From NCBI GenBank assembly GCA_021769135.1, contig JAETTM010000028.1, positions 1 through 50,890 of the forward strand: a stretch of DNA of 50,890 bases. The letters are read 5' to 3'. The notes under the pieces are model-generated. The model did no database searches and was not told where the DNA came from. It saw only the letters and a list, made by a program, of their open reading frames with translations. Below, piece after piece: positions 33,864-41,996 of this stretch; position 1 is the first letter of the stretch, and each line of letters opens with the position of its first letter. A program made the translations under genes and the position numbers. Origin of the DNA: Lachnospiraceae bacterium. GTDB taxonomy: Bacteria > Bacillota > Clostridia > Lachnospirales > Lachnospiraceae.

Positions 33864-34136
33864 ATGCTCATAGGGAAAGTAATAGGAAGTGTAGTATCTA
33901 CAAGAAAAAGCGAGAAATTAATCGGCAATAAATTTATGGTGATTGAACTGGCGGCTCAAATGAACGGAAACGGCGGCGGAAATCAGATGATTGCCATTGA
34001 CAATATAGGTGCGGGAATAGGCGAATTTGTATTGGTAGCCACCGGAAGCGCTGCAAGAATCGGCTGCGATATGGAAAATGCGCCTATAGATGCGGCAATT
34101 GTAGGCATTATTGACGACGGGAGCCGATGGATGTAA
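33864..34136 (+). CDS. EutN/CcmL-type pentameric shell vertex protein
   Basis: A 90-aa EutN-family protein: LIGKVIGSVVSTRKSEKLIG, then FMVIELA, AIDNIGAGIGEFVLVATGSA and DAAIVGIIDD. Pentamers of this family cap the vertices of the icosahedral shell. The start at 33864 fits the family; an upstream ATG at 33852 adds four residues and has a closer GAAAGG. The same GAAAGG-CATGGT leader shape precedes the next gene. Confidence 0.92.
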   Translation: MLIGKVIGSVVSTRKSEKLIGNKFMVIELAAQMNGNGGGNQMIAIDNIGAGIGEFVLVATGSAARIGCDMENAPIDAAIVGIIDDGSRWM

Positions 34137-34145
34137 TTAAGGAAT

Positions 34146-34252
34146 GATGAAGTGGCGAAGACACTTTTTTACCTTATAGGAAAGTCCGTCGTCAGACGGA
34201 TATAAGATGACGAAGAACCGAAGGTTCTTCATGAAGTGGCGAAGCCACTTTT
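34146..34252 (+). terminator. Cluster of short hairpins between eutN- and pduS-type genes
   Basis: AAGTGGCGAAGACACTT followed by TTTT (from 34150) is terminator-like. It is followed by TCCGTCGTCAGACGGA (34184-34200), GAAGAACC/GGTTCTTC (34212-34230) and AAGTGGCGAAGCCACTT with TTT (34233-34252). It may attenuate expression of the downstream redox genes relative to shell genes. Confidence 0.6.
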
Positions 34253-34275
34253 TGGGAAAGGGCATGGTCATTCGT

Positions 34276-35610
34276 ATGGAAGAGAATATCAGCATAGAAG
34301 AACTGAGCGGGATATTGCGCCAAAATGGCATAGTAGGCGCCGGTGGAGCAGGGTTTCCTACTTACGCCAAGCTGGACAAAAGAGCGGATACTATCATAAT
34401 GAACTGTGCGGAATGCGAGCCGCTTTTAAAGCTGCATCGGCAGCTGTTAGAGCAAAATGCTTATGAAATCGTAAAAACCTTTCATGGAATAGCCAAATGC
34501 GTAGGGGCGAAGGAAGCCGTCATCGGGATAAAGAAAGCGTATAAAAAGACAATAGATGCATTGAATAACTGCATCGGGGAATACCCGGAGATAAGGCTTG
34601 GGCTTTTGGATGAGGTTTATCCTGCCGGGGATGAAGTGGTTTTAATTTATGAAGTGCTGGGAAGAGTAGTACCCCCTGGCGGTCTTCCTATTGGAAGCGG
34701 CGTAGCCGTATTTAATGTGGAAACGGTATACAATGTATACAGGGCAACGGCCTTAGGGCAGCCGGTGGAAGATAAACTGATATCCATTGTAGGCGAGGTG
34801 GAGCATCCGGTTACGGTGAGGATGCCTTTGGGATGCACAATAGATGAGGCGGTGCGCCAGGCCGGGGAAATAACGGTAAAGAATCCGGTATATTTTATCG
34901 GCGGGCCAATGATGGGATTTGAAGGAAGCGGCGGTCTTCCCGTGACCAAAACCACTAATGCGGTGCTGGTATTGCCGGAAGAGCATCTGCTGATACAAAG
35001 GAAGAGGAGCAAATCTTCCATTGATTTGAAACGTGCGGCTGCTGCCTGCTGCCAGTGTACGATGTGCACGGACTTATGCCCCAGGCATCTTTTGGGCCAT
35101 CCTATCGAGCCCCATAAGTTCATGCAGGCGGCTACTTGCAAAGACATACAGGATACGGATATTTTCCTGAATACAATGTTCTGTTCTTCCTGCGGGCTAT
35201 GTGAGAATTATTCCTGCATGCAGGGGCTTTCCCCCCGTTCCCTGATAGCGGATTATAAAAACGGATTAAGGGCTCATGGGGTAAAACCGCCGAAAGCGGA
35301 AGCCGCCCCGGTGGCGGACGCCAGAGAGTTTAGGAAAGCGCCGATGGAACGGCTGATGGCAAGGCTGGATTTGGCAAAATATGATAAGCCCGCCCCGATT
35401 AGAGAGATGGACGGGGAAATCAGGCGGGTGAAACTGATGTGCAGCCAGCATATCGGCGCGCCGGCCATTCCGGTAGTAAAGGTCGGGGATGCCGTAGAAA
35501 AAGGACAGATGGTAGCGAAACCGGCGGATGGCTTAAGCGTTGCAATCCATGCTTCCATTAGCGGGAAAGTGGAGGAAGCAACGGAAAAATATATAATCAT
35601 CAGGAGATGA
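34276..35610 (+). CDS. PduS/RnfC-like iron-sulfur flavoprotein
   Basis: A 444-aa protein. The N-terminal half is the RnfC/NQO1-like nucleotide and flavin binding region (GAGGAGFPTYAKLD, NCAECEPLL, GRVVPPGGLPIGSG). An SLBB-like segment follows, then two [4Fe-4S] motifs, CCQCTMCTDLCPR and CSSCGLCENYSC. The C-terminus has a lipoyl-like VGDAVEKGQMV fold. PduS serves cobalamin reduction in B12-dependent systems; here no B12 enzyme is present, so it more likely moves electrons across the shell with the PduT-like protein. ATG at 34276 is preferred; 34264 is possible. Confidence 0.9.
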   Translation: MEENISIEELSGILRQNGIVGAGGAGFPTYAKLDKRADTIIMNCAECEPLLKLHRQLLEQNAYEIVKTFHGIAKCVGAKEAVIGIKKAYKKTIDALNNCIGEYPEIRLGLLDEVYPAGDEVVLIYEVLGRVVPPGGLPIGSGVAVFNVETVYNVYRATALGQPVEDKLISIVGEVEHPVTVRMPLGCTIDEAVRQAGEITVKNPVYFIGGPMMGFEGSGGLPVTKTTNAVLVLPEEHLLIQRKRSKSSIDLKRAAAACCQCTMCTDLCPRHLLGHPIEPHKFMQAATCKDIQDTDIFLNTMFCSSCGLCENYSCMQGLSPRSLIADYKNGLRAHGVKPPKAEAAPVADAREFRKAPMERLMARLDLAKYDKPAPIREMDGEIRRVKLMCSQHIGAPAIPVVKVGDAVEKGQMVAKPADGLSVAIHASISGKVEEATEKYIIIRR

Positions 35611-35629
35611 AGGGAAGGTTGTACATAAT

Positions 35630-36178
35630 ATGAGCAAGGCAATCGGAATGGTGGAATACAAAACGGTTTCTTCCGGGGTAACGGCGGCGGACGCTATGGT
35701 AAAGACCTCGGAAGTGGACATTATAGAGGCACAGACGGTATGTCCGGGCAAGTACATTGCGGTTATCAGCGGCGATTTGAGCGCGGTAAGGGCGGCCGTG
35801 GACACGGCAAAGAATAAATACGGCCTGCATCTGATTAACAGTTTTGTATTGGGGAACCCGCACGAATCCATTTTCCCTGCTATTTATGGGGCAACGCAGA
35901 TAGAGGGAATCAGCGCTCTGGGCATTTTGGAAACCTATGATGCGGCTTCTATTATCGTGGCGGCGGATATCGCGGCGAAAACGGCCATAGTGTCATTGAT
36001 AGAACTCCGTATCGCCAGGGGAATGTGCGGCAAGTCCTATATGATGCTGACCGGGGAAGTGGCGGCGGTGAATGCGGCCATAGAAAAAGCAAAGAATGAA
36101 ATCGGGGCCGACGGCATGTATCTGGATTCCACAGTTATCGCCCATCCGGATGATAAAATCTGCCGTGCAATTTTATAA
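35630..36178 (+). CDS. PduT-like tandem BMC (BMC-T) shell protein with Fe-S pore cysteine
   Basis: A 182-aa protein with two BMC domains in tandem: AIGMVEYKTVSSGVTAADAM, then ALGILETYDAASIIVAADIA. Cys38 in TVCPGKYIAV aligns with Cys38 of PduT, which binds a [4Fe-4S] cluster at the centre of the trimer. The gene directly follows the PduS-like gene, as in pdu loci. The pair could pass electrons through the shell. The second domain has ARGMCGKSYMM, another cysteine near a pore loop. Confidence 0.92.
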   Translation: MSKAIGMVEYKTVSSGVTAADAMVKTSEVDIIEAQTVCPGKYIAVISGDLSAVRAAVDTAKNKYGLHLINSFVLGNPHESIFPAIYGATQIEGISALGILETYDAASIIVAADIAAKTAIVSLIELRIARGMCGKSYMMLTGEVAAVNAAIEKAKNEIGADGMYLDSTVIAHPDDKICRAIL

Positions 36179-36273
36179 TGCCCAGGAGTGAAAAGGAAGC
36201 CTGCGGCCTATGGAGGCTGTTGGCTTTGACAGTTTGGCAAAAGACATTTTTAGGATGACGAAATGGGGGCCAT

Positions 36274-37044
36274 ATGTTAGCAATTGAGCGAAGAAATGAA
36301 ATTTTGGAAAAGCTGCAGAAGGAGAAACGGGTAGTAGTAAGCGAATTGAGCAAGGCTTATGGGGTTACGGAAGAAACAATCCGCCGTGATTTGGAAAAGC
36401 TGGAAAAGGACGGCTATGTCATTAAAAGCTATGGGGGCGCCGTCCTGAATGAGAATATGAATATCGATATGCCATTCAATATCCGCAAAAATACCAATGT
36501 GGTGGGGAAACAGAAAATTGCGGAATTGGTGAATTCCATGGTGAAGGATGGGGAACGGCTGATTCTGGACGCCAGTTCCACAGCGGTTTTTATTGCAAAG
36601 ATGTTGAAAGAGGAAAAAAGAAACCTTACCATTATTACTAATTCCATAGAAATCATTATAGAGCTCTTTGATGCCCAGGACTGGCGGGTGCTTTCCACAG
36701 GAGGGCTGGCCATGGAAGGGTCATTGGCCCTGGTGGGCCCCCAGACGGACCAGATGCTGCGTTCCTATTATGTGGATAAAGCCATTATTTCCTGCAAGGG
36801 CTTTGATATGGAGAACGGGATTACCGATTCCAATGAGCTCCATGCCAGGAATAAAAAGACGATGCTGGAACGCTCCGGCTGCCGTATCCTGGCAGTAGAC
36901 AGCTCCAAGTTCGGGCATACGGCTTTTACCAATATTGGCGACCTGGAAAATATTTCGATGATTATAACGGACGAGAAGCCGGAGGAAAAATGGCTGCAGC
37001 TGTTTGACAGATATCATGTGGAATGTGTTTGGCCGGAAGAATAG
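36274..37044 (+). CDS. DeoR-family transcriptional regulator
   Basis: A 256-aa regulator. The N-terminal winged helix has RRNEILEKLQKEKRVVVSEL and GVTEETIRRDLEKLE, typical of DeoR. The C-terminal sugar-phosphate sensor has ILDASSTAVFIAKML, DKAIISCKGFD and DSSKFGHTAF. It closes the microcompartment operon, so it most likely controls the promoters at 21598 and 27297 in response to a sugar phosphate such as fuculose- or rhamnulose-1-phosphate. A hairpin terminator follows. Confidence 0.93.
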   Translation: MLAIERRNEILEKLQKEKRVVVSELSKAYGVTEETIRRDLEKLEKDGYVIKSYGGAVLNENMNIDMPFNIRKNTNVVGKQKIAELVNSMVKDGERLILDASSTAVFIAKMLKEEKRNLTIITNSIEIIIELFDAQDWRVLSTGGLAMEGSLALVGPQTDQMLRSYYVDKAIISCKGFDMENGITDSNELHARNKKTMLERSGCRILAVDSSKFGHTAFTNIGDLENISMIITDEKPEEKWLQLFDRYHVECVWPEE

Positions 37045-37072
37045 ATGGGGGAACACGATTAGATGCTAAAAA

Positions 37073-37126
37073 AAGAATCCTATGGGAATCGAGAGGATTA
37101 ATACCCGATTTTCCCATAGGATTCTT
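37073..37126 (+). terminator. Strong hairpin after the DeoR gene
   Basis: AAGAATCCTATGGGAA (37073-37088) pairs perfectly with TTCCCATAGGATTCTT (37111-37126), followed by GTTTG. A preceding A-run suggests that it also works on the other strand. A second copy of the 40-bp repeat follows at 37132-37171. Confidence 0.75.
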
Positions 37127-37131
37127 GTTTG

Positions 37132-37171
37132 ATTACGATAAGCCGGCCTGCGGAGCGTGGCGGCGTTCGTT
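37132..37171 (+). repeat. 40-bp dispersed repeat, second copy
   Basis: It begins ATTACGATAAGCCGGC and ends GGCGGCGTTCGTT. It matches 33004-33042 except for a few bases around 37148. Both copies directly follow a strong hairpin. Confidence 0.7.
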
Positions 37172-37253
37172 ACGAAATGAACTATGCGTACAATATATGA
37201 GGGGTGGAAATGGCAGGGAAATTCCCTGGTAGACGGGGAAGGAAGGAGGGCAG

Positions 37254-37904
37254 ATGAAACGCATATTGCTGTTTGGCAATTGGAATGGGATTTACCATCC
37301 AATTGACGAATTTGGGAAACGTATGGAAAAGCTTCTGGAAGGGATGGCATTGACAATAACGGACAGCGAACAGGATTTGCTTGGCCTTACAAAAGAAAAT
37401 TATGATTTATGTATTATGTACAGAGAATTCGGGATGAAGCAATTATCCGATGAACAGACCGCCGCAGTGATAACGTTTGTTGCAAATGGAGGGCCTTTTC
37501 TGGTCTTGCATAATGGAATTTCCATACAGGATAGAAGTGAATTGGCACAATTGATAGGAGGAGTTTTTACAGAACATCCACCCTATGAAGAACTTCCCCG
37601 GGTTCATTATATGATTGAGGGAGAGCACCCTGTCACAAAAGGAGTCCGCGATTTTATTATGCCGGACGAACTGTACCGGTTTAAATTAGGGAATTTAGCG
37701 GATATCAAAATGATTTTGACTTATGAAGAAAATGATATAAAATACCCTGCCGGATGGGTACGCCGTTTTGGCATGGGTCAAATGGTCTATCTATGCTGCG
37801 GCCATGGGGCATACGCATTTGATTGTAAAGAATTTTGCACATTGGTGAAAAATGCGGTCGATTGGCTTTTGGCTGGCGTAAAAAGGGAAAGTATTGAGCG
37901 ATAG
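37254..37904 (+). CDS. ThuA-like domain protein
   Basis: A 216-aa protein of the ThuA/class I glutamine-amidotransferase-like fold: ILLFGNWNGIYHP at the start, FVANGGPFLVLHNGI in the middle (nucleophile-elbow region), HYMIEGEHPVTKGV, and YLCCGHGAYAF near the end. ThuA-like proteins occur in sugar catabolic clusters, but the reaction is not established. It has a strong GGAAGGAGGG site. It is separated from the microcompartment operon by the terminator at 37073. Confidence 0.82.
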   Translation: MKRILLFGNWNGIYHPIDEFGKRMEKLLEGMALTITDSEQDLLGLTKENYDLCIMYREFGMKQLSDEQTAAVITFVANGGPFLVLHNGISIQDRSELAQLIGGVFTEHPPYEELPRVHYMIEGEHPVTKGVRDFIMPDELYRFKLGNLADIKMILTYEENDIKYPAGWVRRFGMGQMVYLCCGHGAYAFDCKEFCTLVKNAVDWLLAGVKRESIER

Positions 37905-37935
37905 TTTATAGGAAAAAGTTATTGGACGGGATAGG

Positions 37936-37986
37936 AAAAGCTATGTAGGAGCCATGATGAGTAATTGGCCGGACATAGCTTTTTTA
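37936..37986. terminator. Bidirectional terminator between convergent genes
   Basis: AAAAGCTATGT (37936-37946) pairs with ACATAGCTTTT (37973-37983) and runs into further T residues. The A-run on the left gives a T-run for the opposite strand, so it can serve both the ThuA-like and the Uma2 genes. Confidence 0.82.
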
Positions 37987-37987
37987 A

Positions 37988-38551
37988 CTAAGTATTCAGC
38001 AAGTCGGATATCGTGGAGAAATTGATGTATAAATCATCAAAGATATTAACCTTAATTGTGGATTCAAAGGAATACTGGATGTTTAGTAAGTTTCTTTCAA
38101 AACAGTTGACCGTCACTGTCTTACGACGAGGGTCTACAATCCAATACTCACGAACTCCGGCTGTTTTGTAGTAGTATGGTTTGCGGATATAGTCATCCGA
38201 GGGATTGCTGGGGGAAACTATCTCAATGATGAAATCGGGCGCACCGTTGCAGCGCTTTCCATCCAGTTTGTCTTTATCGCATACAACCATGAGGTCAGGC
38301 TGAACGATGGTAAGGGGGTCATCGCTCAATTTTACATCAAATGGAGCGTGGAATGCCCGGCATGGCCCCTTTTTACTTTTGAGATAAGTGTTGAGCATAG
38401 TCGAAAGTTCCATGGAGATTGTTTGATGGTCTTGCGACGGATTGGCCATATAATAGATTTGCCCATCAAATACTTCGGCTCTGACATCTTCCGGGAGGGA
38501 TTCATACTGCTCTAAAGTGGTAATTTGAGGTTGCGGCTGTAATGCTGGCAT
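37988..38551 (-). CDS. Uma2-family putative endonuclease
   Basis: A 187-aa Uma2 (DUF820) protein with a PD-(D/E)xK-like core: VFDGQIYYMANPS, VQPDLMVVCD, APDFIIEIVSPSN and GVREYWIVDPRR. The Asp and Glu-Ile-Val-Ser residues form the presumed nuclease site. The start at 38551 (ATG) follows AAAGGAAG; a GTG at 38560 is also open. The family is very common in cyanobacteria and Firmicutes and its role is not known. It stands alone. Confidence 0.88.
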   Translation of the reverse strand: MPALQPQPQITTLEQYESLPEDVRAEVFDGQIYYMANPSQDHQTISMELSTMLNTYLKSKKGPCRAFHAPFDVKLSDDPLTIVQPDLMVVCDKDKLDGKRCNGAPDFIIEIVSPSNPSDDYIRKPYYYKTAGVREYWIVDPRRKTVTVNCFERNLLNIQYSFESTIKVNIFDDLYINFSTISDLLNT

Positions 38552-38560
38552 AAGTAACAC

Positions 38561-38864
38561 TTCCTTTCTAACGGTACTGGATACTCTTCTGGAAAACTTC
38601 GTTTTTTAAGGATTGCCATCAGGAACATACTCCATAATACCTTATTTTTATAATAGTTTATATTTCTATATAATACAATAATAAATCTGTAAAATTATAT
38701 AGATAATCTTTAAAAGAGTATCTATAGGAATTATAAATTTTTTTTTGAAGGAAGTTTAAAACGGATTTTTATGATATAATGAATTGCGCTGATGCGCAAG
38801 TAATGGAGGGAACTGTTGTGGTCAGCCTTCAGAAAAAGAGATACGGATAAGAGGGAGGGAAAGG
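38561..38864. promoter_or_regulatory. Divergent intergenic region between Uma2 and lipoprotein genes
   Basis: An AT-rich region with a TATAAT at 38775-38780 that could serve the lipoprotein gene. It is followed by AATTGCGCTGATGCGC, which also occurs in the PTS leader near 17386. No clear -35 box and no gene were found. Confidence 0.4.
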
Positions 38865-39590
38865 ATGAAGAAGGGAAAAAGATTTTTTATTATGACATGG
38901 GCGCTGGCGGTCAGCCTGCTGTTTGCTGCCTGCCAGGGAGGGGGAGAAAGCAGCAGGACACAGGAAAGCGGTGAAGCCCAGGAAAGCGACGCAGCCCAGG
39001 GGGATAACGCGGCGGATGAAAGCAGCGAAGCGGAGGAAGCGGACCGGGCCCGGGAAAGCGGAAGAACACAGGGCAGCGACGGGGAAGAAGAGGACAGCAA
39101 AATGAGGGGGAGCAGGAAAAAGCAGGACAGTGGAGAAGAAACGGGAAATGAGGATGGATTTCCCGGGGAATATACGGTGCCCGATGGATGGGTGAAGGCG
39201 GAAAAGTATTCCACGGCAAGCCAGATTTTTTATGTGGAGGAAGGCCATGAGGAGGATGCGCAGCCCGATAATATTTCCATCAGCATAGGAACAAACCGCT
39301 ATTCGGCAGAGGAACATGAGGACTTCAAAAACGCTATTCTGCAGCAGATTATGATGCAGATAGGGAAGCAGCCGGGGGTGAACCTATATGGGGATGGAAG
39401 CCATACGGAGCAGGGATATGTGGTGTATACTTTTACTATTGAGGAAGAACAGGAAGGGATTGTGACGAAGCAATATTATATTGTGGATGATTACCGGTTC
39501 TGCCTGATTCACCTGACCAACTTTACCGGTTCGGAATCGGCCGATGAGGCGGCTCGGGCGATGGTGGACAGTTTTGTATGGGAAGAGTGA
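38865..39590 (+). CDS. Putative lipoprotein
   Basis: A 241-aa secreted lipoprotein. The N-terminus KKGKRFFIMTWALAVSLLFAAC is a signal with lipobox LFAAC, so Cys25 or nearby is lipidated. A stretch of about 65 residues rich in Ser, Glu, Asp, Gly and Arg follows as a linker, then a globular domain of about 135 residues with VKAEKYSTASQIFYVEEG and later SADEAARAMVDSFVWE. The globular part resembles small PsbP-like or immunity-type domains only loosely, so no function is given. Confidence 0.82.
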   Translation: MKKGKRFFIMTWALAVSLLFAACQGGGESSRTQESGEAQESDAAQGDNAADESSEAEEADRARESGRTQGSDGEEEDSKMRGSRKKQDSGEETGNEDGFPGEYTVPDGWVKAEKYSTASQIFYVEEGHEEDAQPDNISISIGTNRYSAEEHEDFKNAILQQIMMQIGKQPGVNLYGDGSHTEQGYVVYTFTIEEEQEGIVTKQYYIVDDYRFCLIHLTNFTGSESADEAARAMVDSFVWEE

Positions 39591-39628
39591 CATATCTCCT
39601 TGTGTCAACTAAACACCAAATTTTTTAC

Positions 39629-39677
39629 GGATGCCAGAGGCGGCCAACAGGCCTTTTCCAGACCGCCCCTGGCATCC
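39629..39677. terminator. Hairpin between lipoprotein and AbiEii-like genes
   Basis: GGATGCCAG and GGCGG (39629-39643) pair with CCGCC and CTGGCATCC (39663-39677), interrupted by one base on each side. It lies between convergent genes. A T-run (39621-39626) precedes it, suited to terminating minus-strand transcripts poorly and acting mainly as a barrier. Confidence 0.6.
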
Positions 39678-39715
39678 GCTGTTCTCCTTTGTGAGTTTAG
39701 AATGATTTTGTCAGG

Positions 39716-40471
39716 TTATTCTGTAACATACATATTGCTGTAAATATCCAAGATAGAATCCTTCGGGCGGTTAATCCCCAAATCTGTTAAGTGAATCTCT
39801 GTCTCACGCATTTGGGCTATGAACTGTGTAATGTCCTCGCCGACAGACTTCGGAACAGTTATTTTCTGACTCTCCTGTATCAGTTGGAATAAGCGGAATA
39901 CATCCAGTCGGTGCTTTTTTATATCCCTTGAGTTTACATGAAACCCTTCGGCCTTTTTGCTTTTCAAATCCAGCCATGCCTTCATTTTCAGGGGAATGAT
40001 ATGCTCTGCATCCAAGATGGAAATGTCATCGGTAACGGTTCTTCCATCTAAAAGGAAACGGTAGTAATCGTCATTGAGAAGAATCGCGGACAGGCTGGAA
40101 ACTTCATCATTAATATGCAGCGGCATAAGATGTGTGTCTGGCTGCAAAACAACATTACTCTGCGGTCGTGAAAACAACTCAATCATTTTGGGATAAGTTG
40201 GATTTGTCGGATTTATGAAACGATAGAACTCCGGCTTGCCGTTGCTGCGCTGTCTGGCCTGATAGCCGCCGGTCTCGATAAATAACCAGAAGGCTTTTGC
40301 AAAATCCGTAGTCAGAGCCTCGACCGTCAGCACCATGTCGATGTCAACGGTCTGCCTGAAATCAAGACCTGCATCGTTCATCAAAAGGTCACAGGCAAAG
40401 CCGCCGATTACCGTATACTGTTCCTTAAAATTACTGAAATATTCCCGAAATATATTGATACCGTTTACCAT
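39716..40471 (-). CDS. Nucleotidyltransferase toxin-like protein (AbiEii-like)
   Basis: A 251-aa protein with a nucleotidyltransferase-like start: YTVIGGFACDLLMND, then FRQTVDIDMVL giving the acidic pair. A helical C-terminal half follows, with LKMKAWLDLKSKK and RDIKKHRLDVFRL. It belongs with AbiEii/AbiGii-type toxins, whose partner is a winged-helix antitoxin. That partner lies directly upstream (40484-41464), 12 nt away. AbiE systems act as toxin-antitoxin or phage abortive-infection modules. The ribosome site is AAGGAG. Confidence 0.82.
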   Translation of the reverse strand: MVNGINIFREYFSNFKEQYTVIGGFACDLLMNDAGLDFRQTVDIDMVLTVEALTTDFAKAFWLFIETGGYQARQRSNGKPEFYRFINPTNPTYPKMIELFSRPQSNVVLQPDTHLMPLHINDEVSSLSAILLNDDYYRFLLDGRTVTDDISILDAEHIIPLKMKAWLDLKSKKAEGFHVNSRDIKKHRLDVFRLFQLIQESQKITVPKSVGEDITQFIAQMRETEIHLTDLGINRPKDSILDIYSNMYVTE

Positions 40472-40483
40472 TTGGTTTTCTCC

Positions 40484-41464
40484 TTATTCTTCCTCTTTGA
40501 TAGGCAATTCATGTTTTTTGCGAATTCCATCCAGGCACATCTGAATCCGTTCATTGGGATTGTTATCCATGCTCAGCAGCAGGGAAATATCATCTACATA
40601 GGCATTTCTCGCCAATATAGCAGGGTCATAAGACCATACCTCAAAGACAGACCCTCCGAAACCTTCAAAATACTGTTCGGTACAAATAGCATCTGCCGGA
40701 ATTTTCGTGGCAGTCTTTTTAGAAACAGCAATGGCGCCATCCTGTTCGTTTACACCGATTATAGATTGCTGTGCCAGCGCCCGTATTCCACTTATGACCT
40801 GTTTTTCAACCTGAACCGGTGTTTTCACATAAAGGATTCGCTCCACAGGTGATTTCAGACGTTCATATCCCTTTTTCAAAAATTCCGGTTTTCCATATGC
40901 CGGATTAATCCATTTGTGTGTGCCTTCCGCATTTTGTGTGATTAAGCCAGAAGCAGTAAGATCATTGATAGCTCTCGTACAGGTCGCTTTTGAGAGGGAA
41001 AGCCCCTTTGCAATCCGCGTCAGGTTTACAGGCTCTGTACTCTGGCCATAGTATAAATACAAAAAGACGAGCTGTGTTCCTGGAGCCATTTTATCGGCAA
41101 TAGACATTTCTGCCTTAAACTGTTCACGGAAGGAACATCCCCAAAACGGAAGATATACCTGCTGAGACATGGAAACGAAAGGAATGTGATTTTCTATCAA
41201 GTTCCGCCTCTGCAGCGCGGTTAAATTTTCCAGACCCAGTGCACAGGGAATTGTACAAAGTTCCTGAAACTTTTTTAGCTGTTTCTTTAATGCAGGCAGC
41301 CGCCAAGAAGGATTCTTTGGAGTCAAAATGATACATTGGTTTTGCCCCCAAATCAGCAGTTGCGGCGTATATCCATCCCGAATGTAATAAGGCGTATCAT
41401 CCGCATAACGGTATTCTGCCTCTGTAATATCCGAACCGAATACTGATTTAAGAAAAGATAACAT
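40484..41464 (-). CDS. AbiEi-like winged-helix antitoxin/regulator
   Basis: A 326-aa protein with a helix-turn-helix in the middle (LTRIAKGLSLSKATCTRAIN, about residues 152-171) between an N-terminal region ending FVSMSQQVYLPFWG and a C-terminal domain. Genes of this layout precede nucleotidyltransferase toxins and both repress their operon and neutralise the toxin. A strong AAAGGAGG site precedes the ATG at 41464. A MITE-like inverted repeat stands about 107 bp upstream. Confidence 0.78.
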   Translation of the reverse strand: MLSFLKSVFGSDITEAEYRYADDTPYYIRDGYTPQLLIWGQNQCIILTPKNPSWRLPALKKQLKKFQELCTIPCALGLENLTALQRRNLIENHIPFVSMSQQVYLPFWGCSFREQFKAEMSIADKMAPGTQLVFLYLYYGQSTEPVNLTRIAKGLSLSKATCTRAINDLTASGLITQNAEGTHKWINPAYGKPEFLKKGYERLKSPVERILYVKTPVQVEKQVISGIRALAQQSIIGVNEQDGAIAVSKKTATKIPADAICTEQYFEGFGGSVFEVWSYDPAILARNAYVDDISLLLSMDNNPNERIQMCLDGIRKKHELPIKEEE

Positions 41465-41570
41465 ATTCGGAAAACCTCCTTTGAAACATCTGTTTGTTTC
41501 ATTGTAATTTTAATCGTACCGTTATAAATGAAATTTGTCAAGTATCTATGAAACAATTAAGGACAGAATA

Positions 41571-41714
41571 GTAACAGTTCAGCCCAGGACTTTGCACTTG
41601 CTGCAAAGTTCGTGCCAATGAGCAAATGCAGCAATGAATCCGGCCCTTTTGCCGTAGGCAAAACTCAAAATGTCCGGATTCCGTAACAGGGCAGCCGAAA
41701 GGCTGAACTGTTAC
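41571..41714. repeat. 144-bp inverted-repeat element (GTAACAGTTCAGCC ends)
   Basis: The left arm at 41571-41584 and right arm at 41701-41714 are perfect inverted copies and match the hairpin at 28740-28771. Inside is a second inverted pair with AATCCGG/CCGGATT arms. It has no gene. A small non-autonomous element or structured RNA is possible. Confidence 0.6.
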
Positions 41715-41917
41715 ACAGAATACAGCTTTCTGATAATCATGTATATTGCTTCCTTCATTATGCATATATTCCCTAAGTTTGTAACTACCATCATCATTTT
41801 AACAGCTCTATTACTAAGAAAAAACTTTACATCTTCCAATGAAAATTTCGATAGTGATGGATGATTATGAAGTACAATAACAATACATTGATTATTGTCA
41901 TATACATCGTCTATCAC
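41711..41917 (-). pseudogene. Fragment of an MPN/JAB-like or phage-type protein
   Basis: A 68-codon fragment with HNHPSLSKFSLEDVKFFLSN and MMMVVTNLGNICIMK. The H-N-H-P segment resembles the metal motif of JAB/MPN-like proteins encoded by mobile elements. There is no ribosome site, the frame opens only with a GTG after a stop, and the 3' end runs into the 144-bp element. It is probably a decayed remnant. Confidence 0.45.
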
Positions 41918-41996
41918 TTCTAATATTATGTCTTATACCGATTTAGCGGAATAATATCAATGCTGCGAGAGGACGGCGGTTAATCACAGCCTCCTG

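Noticed and set aside
41465-41710. tRNA or small RNA gene between AbiEi and the HxlR region
   Set aside because: The folding potential comes from nested inverted repeats; no cloverleaf or conserved tRNA boxes were found.
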